Positions 1-6,180 of a DNA stretch of 9,912 nucleotides are shown here, in pieces. The stretch covers positions 1 to 9,912 of the forward strand of contig CAZNDN010000142.1 of the NCBI GenBank assembly GCA_964571815.1, given 5' to 3'. The DNA is from CAZNDN01 sp964571815. GTDB lineage: Bacteria > Fibrobacterota > Chitinivibrionia > Chitinivibrionales > WJKA01. The translations under genes and the position numbers were made by a program. Every line of letters starts with the position of its first letter. Position 1 is the first letter of the stretch. The notes beneath the pieces were generated by a model. The model did not search any database. It saw nothing but the letters and a program-made list of their open reading frames with translations, and was not told the origin of the DNA.

Positions 1-322
1 GATACTCCGCTCTGAATTCTTTGCATTCGATGCAGTTGGTATCCACGTAGACATCCGTGTACTGCCTGTCGCGGGAATTGATATAGATGAGGGAAATCGG
101 CAGGCCGACATAAAAGCCGAACTCCTTCGGCACCGCGGCGGACTGGTACCATGATGCGTTGGACATGGAGCCCAGCAGCGTTGCAATGGGCTTCACGTAC
201 TGAGCCTGCTCCTCGAATGCTTTCACCGTACCGTCGAACTGCCCTCCATTCGCGCGACCGACCACCAGACAGAGCACAATCCCCGCCGTGAGACGCGCGG
301 CCAAACGCTCTCCCGATCTCAT
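1..322 (-). CDS. Exported protein, DUF6588-like, partial (5' part only)
   Basis: The minus strand is open from an ATG at 322 to the left edge, giving 107 residues with no stop. The start is supported by AAAGGAG five bases upstream. Residues 1 to about 22 form a signal peptide: charged MRSGERLAAR, then hydrophobic TAGIVLCLVVG. The mature part reads FDGTVKAFEEQAQYVKPIATL, then a segment with SNASWYQSAAVPKEFGFYVGLP, then a strand-like stretch and DTNCIECKEF, with two Cys in a CxxC that could form a disulfide in the periplasm. The order 'Y..P....LG...N...Y..A.....FGF' resembles the N-terminus of DUF6588-type proteins, predicted outer-membrane barrels of unknown function. I recognise this from memory only. 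It is divergent from the DUF4159 gene, so it is not in the same operon. Its C-terminus, which would decide the family, is outside the window. Confidence 0.6.
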   Translation of the reverse strand, partial: MRSGERLAARLTAGIVLCLVVGRANGGQFDGTVKAFEEQAQYVKPIATLLGSMSNASWYQSAAVPKEFGFYVGLPISLIYINSRDRQYTDVYVDTNCIECKEFRAEY

Positions 323-327
323 GAAAA

Positions 328-334
328 CTCCTTT
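328..334 (-). promoter_or_regulatory. Ribosome binding site of the left-edge gene
   Basis: On the minus strand the sequence is AAAGGAG, five bases before the ATG at 322. This is close to the ideal Shine-Dalgarno sequence and fixes the start of the partial exported protein. Confidence 0.75.
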
Positions 335-360
335 CGTCGACTGTACCCGCACCGCGAAAA

Positions 361-411
361 GGGAATCCCGGCACTGCACGCATACGTCTCTCTTCCCGGC
401 GCCGGATTCCC
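361..411 (-). terminator. GC-rich hairpin, terminator- or attenuator-like on the minus strand
   Basis: GGGAATCCCGGC (361-372) pairs with GCCGGATTCCC (401-411), giving 11 base pairs with one bulged C and a loop of about 28 bases. Read on the minus strand, the stem ends ...GATTCCC and is followed at once by TTTTCGC. That is a short T-run in the correct place for an intrinsic terminator. It lies about 39 bases before the minus-strand start codon, so it would sit in the leader of that gene if transcription begins upstream of it. The long loop and only four Ts make it a weak terminator. It could instead be a leader structure or chance pairing. Confidence 0.3.
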
Positions 412-694
412 CCGCACGGACACATACGGAATACAAAACGGCTGGAGCATAGTTGTCGCCCGTTTCCAAGTCAATGCCCACCGGGGAAGACGGGGCGATC
501 AGAAACGGCCCACCCTTTTCGGTAAGTTGGCTGCTTCTCCCGCTACCCGTGAAGCCTTTTCCAGATGGGGCATCGTGAAGTCCAGGCCCGTGCATCGGGA
601 GGCTTCGAAAGGCGGCAAGGTGATGTATTTTGCAGGTTCGGGAGCCGATGTGCTTCGTGGTGGTGGATCCTTGCCGGACCGAAAGGGTGCTCGT

Positions 695-1381
695 ATGACC
701 TATCGCGGCCGTGTCATGCTCTGGGTAAGCGTCTCTGTGTCGCCCCTGCTCACGACAATCCCCTGTCGGGGCGCGCCCGCGGAGAAGGACTGCGAGCTTA
801 CGCTTGCCGTTGTGCAGTACGGAGGCGGCGGCGACTGGTACGCCAACCCTTCCTCGTTGCCGAACCTGGCCGGCGCGGCCCGTGCGCGCCTGGGCAAGGC
901 CGTCTGCGATACCGTAGCCACCGTGGAAATCATGGATGAGAGGCTGTTTCACTACCCCTTCCTTCATATCACCGGCCACGGGAACGTGCTTTTTACGCAT
1001 CGGGAGCGTCTCAGGCTGCGGAAGTTCCTTGTGGGGGGAGGATTTCTGTGGGCCGACGACAACTACGGTATGGATGAATCGTTCCGGCGGGAGATGCAGA
1101 AGCTCTTTCCCGAAAATCCGCTCACGCCTCTGAAATCCTCTCATCCGCTTTTTTCCTCACGCTATCGCCTGGAAGGGGTGCCCAAGATCCACGAGCACGA
1201 CGGGGAGCCGGCTCGGGCATTCGGGATCTACTTCCAGCAGCGGCTGGTCGTACTCTATACGTACAGTGCGGATATCGGCGACGGGATGGAGGATCTGAAG
1301 GTGCACAACGATGGGGAGCGCCTGCATGAGCTGGCGCTCCGGATGGGAGTCAATATCGTATCCTGGTTTCTGATGCAATGA
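695..1381 (+). CDS. Exported DUF4159 domain protein
   Basis: The protein has 228 residues from the ATG at 695. Residues 1-29 (MTYRGRVMLWVSVSVSPLLT... ending GAPA) look like a signal peptide, which is why I choose this start over in-frame TTG 527 and ATG 623. The upstream AAAGGG is a weak ribosome binding site. The rest matches DUF4159 throughout: VVQYGGGGDWYANPSSLPNL (39-58), DERLFHYPFLHITGHG (81-96), LRLRKFLVGGGFLWADD (106-122), SSHPLF (148-153), then a C-terminal YSADIGDGMED. These GG.DWY, YPF..TGHG and GGF..ADD signatures define the family, which is thought to have a class I glutamine amidotransferase-like fold; I see no obvious catalytic triad. DUF4159 proteins commonly occur with MoxR, DUF58 and Bat-type genes, but their role is unknown. 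The stop overlaps the next start as ATGA, so the two proteins are probably made together. It probably acts in the periplasm. Confidence 0.82.
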   Translation: MTYRGRVMLWVSVSVSPLLTTIPCRGAPAEKDCELTLAVVQYGGGGDWYANPSSLPNLAGAARARLGKAVCDTVATVEIMDERLFHYPFLHITGHGNVLFTHRERLRLRKFLVGGGFLWADDNYGMDESFRREMQKLFPENPLTPLKSSHPLFSSRYRLEGVPKIHEHDGEPARAFGIYFQQRLVVLYTYSADIGDGMEDLKVHNDGERLHELALRMGVNIVSWFLMQ

Positions 1382-4300
1382 CGGCCGACTACGAGTATAT
1401 CAAACGCCGCGTGAATCGGTTCCGCAACGCCGTCATGGTCGGCAACCTTGCCCGGCAACTGGGCAGTCCGGCAATTGGCGCGCTTTTTCTGGGGGCCGTT
1501 CTTCAGGCTCTTTTTTCGGTTGTTCCGCTGGTGGCGCTGCCCGCGTTGTTTGATCTCTCGGTCCTGCTGTGTGCTCTTGCGCTCGCCTGGCTCTTAATCC
1601 GGGAGCTTGTGCTGAAAGCGCCTTCCCCGACTGCCGCGGCGCGCATGATGGAGCGGGCGGGGCGCGGCGCGCACCACTATCTTTCACTGGCACTGGAGCT
1701 GGCGCCCGGGACGTATCGCGGCTCGACCGAGCTTGGCGAGGAAGTAGTGCGAAGAGCACGGAAATCGGTGGATTCCTACCCTCGTCGCCCGCGGGCCGTG
1801 AGATCGTCTCGGCGTATCGCCCTGATGCTCGGCGGGATCATTCTTTGTACGGCTTCCTGGACCATGCTCACCCCCCGAATCACCGACTACTGGGACCTTC
1901 CGTTCTCTTCCAACGCCGGTCTCGGGGTCCACGTCCAACCCGGCACCGTGCCGCTGCCGCGCGACGGCTCCGTGACGCTGCGCCTGACTCCCCTGCACCG
2001 GGCGTTTCCATCGTGCCGCCTGAATTTGTTCGACATCAACGGAGATCGGATCGAGACCCACATTCTTCGTCCCGACAGCGCCGGCACCTTTGCTATGCGC
2101 AAGGACAGTCTCACCCATTCGTTTGTCTACGAGTTCCGTTCCGGTGGGACCGCCCTGTCGCGCGATACGATACGGGTTGTCCCGCCGCCGTCGCTGTTCA
2201 GTCTCGAAGCGCTCGTGCATCCGCCCCGCTACACCGGCCTTCCCACGCGCCGTCTCAAGGACGGACAGGGAAGTTTCGGCGCTTATGCCGGCAGTCGTGT
2301 CGATTTCACCGTCGGCTCCACCTTTCCTCTTCGTGCGGCCGCCCATATCACGCGCCACGGCGACACCACGGCGCTTGAGGTGGACGGGGTTACCGCCGAA
2401 GGCACGGTGCCGGTTCGAAGGGCCACGGCGTACACGTTCGACCTGGTCGACACCCTGGGTCGTCGCGCCGATACGCTTCCGACATTCTATATCGACCTCA
2501 TCGAAGATCTGAAACCCATGGTACGGGTGCTGAAACCGGGCCGGGACAAGGCACTGAAACCGGCCCAGCAGGAGACGCTTCTGGTCGAGGGGCTCGACGA
2601 TATCGGGGTGGGCAGGCTGGAACTGCAGTGGCGCCGCGGCACCTGGCCGCCGGATTCGGTCCGGCGCGACGATCTTTCCCCCGGCTCGCCGAAGAAGCAC
2701 CTGCGCAGACAGGTGCTCTGGGACTTGAAACCTCTTGAACTCTATCCGGGCGATACGGTCCGGTACTGGGCGCGCGCCCGCGACACCAAACCGTTCGGCA
2801 CACCCCATATCGCCTTCAGCGACACGTTCAGCTTCCGTGTACCCGGTTTCGCCGAGATTCACCAACAGGTTCTGCGCGAGGAAGGGATGGCGCAGAAGCG
2901 GCTGCAAAACGTGCGACAGGGGCAGGAAGAACTCAAGGAGACGGTGTCGGAGCTGGTCAAGTCGTCCACGGGCAAGGAGGAGCTTTCGTGGGAGCAGAAA
3001 GAGATTGTCGATGAAGTTGCCTCGCGGCTGGAGAGCCAGCGCGATTCGTTGAACAAGGCGGTGGAGTCTCTGCGGGAGAGCGTACGCAAGCTCGCCGAAG
3101 AAGGGCTTTCGCGCGAGGGCGTGCTTGAGAAGATGGAGGAAGTGCGCAAGGCGGTGGAGGACCTGGTGCGGGAGTACGGTGACAGTCTGCTGTTCGATCC
3201 GTCGGACCCCCAAAAGGAGGTAAGCGCCGAGGAGTTGCGCAAGAGTCTTGAGAAGATCGAAGAGATGCTGCCGCGGCTGGAGGAGCAGCTTGACAACACG
3301 CTTCGGTTCCTCGAATCGCTCCGGCGAGATCGGGAGCTGGCCGCCCTGGCGGCCCGTGCGGAGAAACTCGCCCGCGAGCAGCACAGGCTTGCCGGTGATT
3401 CGGCAGGAAACGCCGGTGAGTTGCGGCGGCAGCAGGATCTCGACCGCCGGGCCGAGGATTTCCTCGACGAGCTTCGGTCGCGGGCGGGAAGTGAAGCGGA
3501 CAGCGGGCTGTTCGACGAGAAGGACGCGCCGTCAATGGCCGAGGCACGCGCGGCACGGAAGAAGATTTCGGAGTCGCTGTCCAAAGGGCGCATGCCGACG
3601 AAGCAATCCATGAGCCGTCTCAGCGCATCCATGCTGTCGCTGTCCGAAGAACTCGAAGGGATGCTCAGCAGCGCCATGATGGCAGGGTTGCGTGAAGAGG
3701 CCGACATGCTGATGAATATGGCGTACGATGCGCTGACCATGGCGGAGTGGCAGGAAGGGGTCCGGGAACGGTCCCGGAGTTCCGACGCCGCGCGCAGGGA
3801 GGAGGCACGGCGCACGATTGCCCGCGAGCAGCAGGCGCTCAAGCAGGCGCTGCAGCGAAGTATGAGCCGCATGGACACGCTGACGATGGTGCCGCCCGGC
3901 ATGCTGCGGAGCCTGCTTCAGGCCTACCGCGATGCCGGTGAGTCGCTTGACCGGGCGATCGAGGCGTTAAGCGGCTCCGATGCGTCGGGGCAAATGTCGG
4001 GTGCACGCACCCGTCTTCACGCGCTGGCACAGACGCTCATGGACGGAGCCAAAGGCATGCAGGGCATGCAGGGCCGGGGCGGAGAGGGAGGCCGGGGAAT
4101 GATGGCCGGGCTGCGAAAAGTCTCCGGCAGGCAGGCGGCAATCAACGCGGCCACCGCCGACCTGCTGCGCATGATGCTCGGGGAGGGCAGGCCGGGAAGC
4201 ACCGGCGCCGGGGGAGAACAGGGAACCGGCGGTACCGGGCAGGCACGCAAGCAGGCACGGAAAGCGCAGGAGGCGGTTGCGGACCGGTTGAAAGCGCTGG

Positions 4301-4677
4301 CCGACCGCTACGGCAACGAAGCCGGCGGGGATATGGAGAAGCGCGTACGGGAGCTTGAGCAGGAGGCGCGACGGCTGGCGGAGATGATGAAGAAGCCGGG
4401 CGAAAACCTCCCGGACCGTCAGGAGCGCTTCCTTGTCAGAATGCTCCAGACAACACTCTCCACACACCGGCGTGACGAAGGCAAGGAGGAGCGAAAATCC
4501 AAATCGGCGGTGAGAGTCTACTCCGACGCCCCCGATCCAGACCCCGTGAAACTCTTCCGCGACACCGACACATTCTACCGGCTGAGACAGCGGGCGCTCT
4601 CGGCGCAACTTCCCGAACAATACCGCTTCCCGGTCAAGGCATACTTCGACTCCCTGGGCGTACTCTACCTCAAGTAA
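1378..4677 (+). CDS. DUF4175-like membrane-anchored coiled-coil protein
   Basis: The protein has 1099 residues; its ATG overlaps the stop of the DUF4159 gene by four bases. A basic N-terminus (IKRRVNRFRN) precedes two membrane helices (about 32-56 and 58-78). An Arg-rich loop (79-145) and a third helix (146-165, LMLGGIILCTASWTML) follow. Positive-inside charge places residues 166 onward in the periplasm. Residues 180-490 look like beta-sandwich domains (HVQPGTVPLPRDGSVTLRL; HPPRYTGLP; VEGLDDIGVGRLELQWRR; YPGDTVRYWARARD). Residues 490-880 are long charged helices, probably coiled coils. A Gly/Met-rich segment (888-955) and a last helical region follow. The C-terminus LPEQYRFPVKAYFDSL matches the 'lP..Yr..v..Yf..L' ending I associate with this group. 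Family members lie next to DUF4159, MoxR and VWA genes; the biochemical role is unknown, and a scaffold in the envelope is inference. No catalytic motif is visible. Confidence 0.78.
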   Translation: MTADYEYIKRRVNRFRNAVMVGNLARQLGSPAIGALFLGAVLQALFSVVPLVALPALFDLSVLLCALALAWLLIRELVLKAPSPTAAARMMERAGRGAHHYLSLALELAPGTYRGSTELGEEVVRRARKSVDSYPRRPRAVRSSRRIALMLGGIILCTASWTMLTPRITDYWDLPFSSNAGLGVHVQPGTVPLPRDGSVTLRLTPLHRAFPSCRLNLFDINGDRIETHILRPDSAGTFAMRKDSLTHSFVYEFRSGGTALSRDTIRVVPPPSLFSLEALVHPPRYTGLPTRRLKDGQGSFGAYAGSRVDFTVGSTFPLRAAAHITRHGDTTALEVDGVTAEGTVPVRRATAYTFDLVDTLGRRADTLPTFYIDLIEDLKPMVRVLKPGRDKALKPAQQETLLVEGLDDIGVGRLELQWRRGTWPPDSVRRDDLSPGSPKKHLRRQVLWDLKPLELYPGDTVRYWARARDTKPFGTPHIAFSDTFSFRVPGFAEIHQQVLREEGMAQKRLQNVRQGQEELKETVSELVKSSTGKEELSWEQKEIVDEVASRLESQRDSLNKAVESLRESVRKLAEEGLSREGVLEKMEEVRKAVEDLVREYGDSLLFDPSDPQKEVSAEELRKSLEKIEEMLPRLEEQLDNTLRFLESLRRDRELAALAARAEKLAREQHRLAGDSAGNAGELRRQQDLDRRAEDFLDELRSRAGSEADSGLFDEKDAPSMAEARAARKKISESLSKGRMPTKQSMSRLSASMLSLSEELEGMLSSAMMAGLREEADMLMNMAYDALTMAEWQEGVRERSRSSDAARREEARRTIAREQQALKQALQRSMSRMDTLTMVPPGMLRSLLQAYRDAGESLDRAIEALSGSDASGQMSGARTRLHALAQTLMDGAKGMQGMQGRGGEGGRGMMAGLRKVSGRQAAINAATADLLRMMLGEGRPGSTGAGGEQGTGGTGQARKQARKAQEAVADRLKALADRYGNEAGGDMEKRVRELEQEARRLAEMMKKPGENLPDRQERFLVRMLQTTLSTHRRDEGKEERKSKSAVRVYSDAPDPDPVKLFRDTDTFYRLRQRALSAQLPEQYRFPVKAYFDSLGVLYLK

Positions 4678-4707
4678 CCTTCCCCTTCTCCCCACACCGC
4701 ATTCATA

Positions 4708-4739
4708 GCCGGGAGCAGGTAGACTGTCTGTCGCCCGGC
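4708..4739 (+). terminator. Possible terminator hairpin after the DUF4175 gene
   Basis: GCCGGG (4708-4713) pairs perfectly with CCCGGC (4734-4739) across a 20-base loop, 31 bases after the DUF4175 stop. No T-run follows, so this would be a weak intrinsic terminator or a 3'-end stabilising structure. It directly abuts the next hairpin at 4740. Confidence 0.25.
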
Positions 4740-4767
4740 GTTGTATACTTTCAATCAGTATGACAAC
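4740..4767. promoter_or_regulatory. Bulged inverted repeat, possible operator or terminator stem
   Basis: GTTGTATACT (4740-4749) is complementary to AGTATGACAAC (4757-4767) except for one bulged G at 4762, giving ten base pairs around the loop TTCAATC. It is much more AT-rich than its surroundings. It could be an RNA hairpin ending the upstream operon, or a DNA-binding site for regulation of the CsgG-like gene, whose start lies 104 bases downstream. The bulge makes the DNA repeat imperfect, which favours an RNA structure. Confidence 0.4.
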
Positions 4768-4785
4768 GCAGCCACCACACCCGCT

Positions 4786-4808
4786 CATCCTGAGCCTGTC
4801 GAAGGATG
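4786..4808. repeat. REP-like intergenic palindrome
   Basis: CATCCT (4786-4791) and AGGATG (4803-4808) form a 6-bp stem around GAGCCTGTCGA. The core CTGAGCCTGTCGAAGGATG is, from my knowledge, a recurring intergenic palindrome in many unrelated bacterial genomes (also seen as CTTCGACAGGCTCAG on the other strand). Such elements behave as REP/BIME-type repeats and may be mobilised by RAYT (REP-associated tyrosine) transposases. Only one copy is visible here, so repetition in this genome is inferred. It lies between two transcription units, the usual site for such elements. Confidence 0.6.
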
Positions 4809-4856
4809 CACCGTAGTACCGGAGTTCCCATGATCACCATCAACCATCGAAACCGG

Positions 4857-4864
4857 AAAAGGAG
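4857..4864 (+). promoter_or_regulatory. Ribosome binding site of the CsgG-like gene
   Basis: AAAAGGAG ends six bases before the ATG at 4871. This spacing favours that ATG over the TTG immediately before it at 4868, which would have only three bases of spacing. Confidence 0.75.
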
Positions 4865-4870
4865 TGTTTG

Positions 4871-6133
4871 ATGACTCTTCAACCGTTGTCCCGTGCTACT
4901 CTCCCCATCCTCACCGGCGTGTTGTTCGCCCTGCTCCCGCCGCCCGCCGGCGCGGACACCCCTGAAGAGAACGTGGCCGTCATAACGCTGAAAAACGCCG
5001 CCGGCGTGGAGAAGGGTGAAGCGGAGGTGATCACCGACCGACTTCGCACCGAGCTGTTCAACACCGGGCGGGTCAACGTGATGGAGCGGGAGCAGATGAA
5101 GGATATTCTCAGGGAGCAGGGGTTTCAGCAGTCGGGGGCCTGCACCGATGAAGCGTGTCTGGTGGAGATGGGTCGCATGCTGGGCGTGGCCAGGCTGGTA
5201 ACCGGATCGATCGGCAAACTGGGCTCCATGGTGCTGTTGAATCTTCGGGTCGTTGATGTGGAGACCGCGCGGATCGTGAAGGCGGTGTCAAAGGATATCG
5301 AAGGTGGTATCGAGGGTGTCGTGGTGCATCTGTCAACTGTTGCCCGGGCCCTTGTGAGCGCCGAGGATGAGGGTTCGGAGGCACCGGAGGAGCCGGAGCC
5401 GATCCGCGAGGAGGCCGCGCGCGACACCGTGGAGGAGGAAGAGCATGATGCGGTATCGATCGGTGAGGAGGAGGAACAAGAGAACGGAAACCGTTTCGGG
5501 CTGGGCCTTGCGTTTGTCACGTTGCCCGGGGGGGCGACCCACTACCGGCAGCCTGAAGGGCAGGATGACCACGAAGATCGGATTGATGAGCAGGAGCCGT
5601 TCCGGGGAGGACGGATTACCATCGCAATACCGCTCGGCTCGTTTCTTGCCCTGAAGGTCCAGCCGGGGTTTACCGGCGGGTGGTCGGAGCAGTACGACAC
5701 GCTGCCGGATACGTACGGCACGGCCGACTACAAGCTTCTGCGGCTGGAAAAGGAGATCTACATATTCGGAGTAGATGTGGGCGCCGATTTCGTCTGGCGC
5801 AAACATCCCCTGAAGGTCAATACGGGCATTGTGCTGGGGACCAAGGTGTGTGTGATGCCCTGGTACACCGACGAGGCGTGGTACACCTCGGGCATGGAGA
5901 CGGATTCGTATTCCACCGAAGGAGTAGAGCCAAGCAGTGGGGTGACGTTTGGAATTCATGGAGGAGCGGAGTATCTGCTCGGCTCGCATCTGGGGTTCGG
6001 CCTTGACCTTCTGCTGCAATACGCCTACTTCCCTTTCAGCGGTGTGACCCTCGATGAGGGGCAATCGTATTACGATATGGCAATCCAGCTTCCGGCCGCG
6101 GGGCTGATGTTCTCGGTGATGGTTTACTTCTGA
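4871..6133 (+). CDS. CsgG/LpoB-like domain fused to an outer-membrane barrel
   Basis: The protein has 420 residues. Residues 1-28 are a signal peptide ending in AGA with no lipobox Cys, so it should be a soluble-exported or barrel protein rather than a lipoprotein like classical CsgG. Residues about 33-162 read VAVITLKNAAGVEKGEAEVI, then TDRLRTELFNTGRVNVMERE, then LGVARLVTGSIGKLG and LNLRVVDVETARIV. This is the alpha/beta pattern of the CsgG/TolB-N-like family, including the 'R..V.....GS...G' core, with a Cys pair (C91, C96) in GACTDEACLVEMG. Residues 165-206 are a Glu-rich linker. Residues 207-420 have alternating strands (GLGLAFVTLP; ITIAIPLGSFLALKVQPGF; LGFGLDLLLQYAYF) and end FSVMVYF, a C-terminal aromatic typical of Bam-assembled barrels. 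A periplasmic sensing or assembly domain tethered to the outer membrane is inference. The next gene follows 47 bases later and is probably co-transcribed. Confidence 0.68.
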   Translation: MTLQPLSRATLPILTGVLFALLPPPAGADTPEENVAVITLKNAAGVEKGEAEVITDRLRTELFNTGRVNVMEREQMKDILREQGFQQSGACTDEACLVEMGRMLGVARLVTGSIGKLGSMVLLNLRVVDVETARIVKAVSKDIEGGIEGVVVHLSTVARALVSAEDEGSEAPEEPEPIREEAARDTVEEEEHDAVSIGEEEEQENGNRFGLGLAFVTLPGGATHYRQPEGQDDHEDRIDEQEPFRGGRITIAIPLGSFLALKVQPGFTGGWSEQYDTLPDTYGTADYKLLRLEKEIYIFGVDVGADFVWRKHPLKVNTGIVLGTKVCVMPWYTDEAWYTSGMETDSYSTEGVEPSSGVTFGIHGGAEYLLGSHLGFGLDLLLQYAYFPFSGVTLDEGQSYYDMAIQLPAAGLMFSVMVYF

Positions 6134-6180
6134 GCCTTCCGGCCCGCTTTTCGCCGATTGTCATTACCTATTTTCCCCGT

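Larger units (their letters stand above)
323..694. other. Divergent intergenic region, no supported gene
   Basis: This stretch separates the two divergent genes and should hold both promoters, but I cannot point to a convincing -35/-10 pair on either strand. It contains the ribosome binding site of the minus-strand gene (328-334) and a bulged hairpin (361-411). The plus-strand frame of the DUF4159 gene is open back to a TTG at 527 with an internal ATG at 623. The added residues are Arg- and Gly-rich, resemble no signal peptide and would bury the real one, so I treat 527-694 as non-coding. No tRNA or other RNA gene was recognised. Confidence 0.5.
4678..4870. other. Intergenic region with hairpins and a REP-like palindrome
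   Basis: This 193-base gap separates the DUF4175 gene from the CsgG-like gene. In order it holds a pyrimidine-rich stretch after the stop, a 6-bp GC hairpin (4708-4739), an adjoining 10-bp AT-richer hairpin (4740-4767), a REP-like palindrome (4786-4808) and a strong ribosome binding site (4857-4864). TATACT at 4744-4749 would make a fair -10 box, but no good -35 precedes it at 16-18 bases. I find no open frame that looks coding. Confidence 0.55.

Noticed and set aside
527..694. N-terminal extension of the DUF4159 protein from TTG 527 or ATG 623
   Set aside because: The extra residues show no signal peptide or family similarity and would bury the clear signal peptide that begins at ATG 695.
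1684..3384. 566-codon open frame on the minus strand within the DUF4175-like gene
   Set aside because: It lies opposite a well-supported coding sequence rich in GAG, AAG and CTG codons, which leave few stops on the other strand. Its translation is Arg/Leu/Gln/His-rich with no recognisable domain, and no ribosome binding site supports it.
2859..3902. 347-codon minus-strand frame, Ser/Arg-rich
   Set aside because: This is the antisense of the coiled-coil region; its Ser/Arg/Cys runs are what GAA/GAG/GCG codons give on the opposite strand. No domain is visible.
4868..4870. TTG as the start of the CsgG-like gene
   Set aside because: The ATG directly after it has better spacing from AAAAGGAG and is the more usual start codon.
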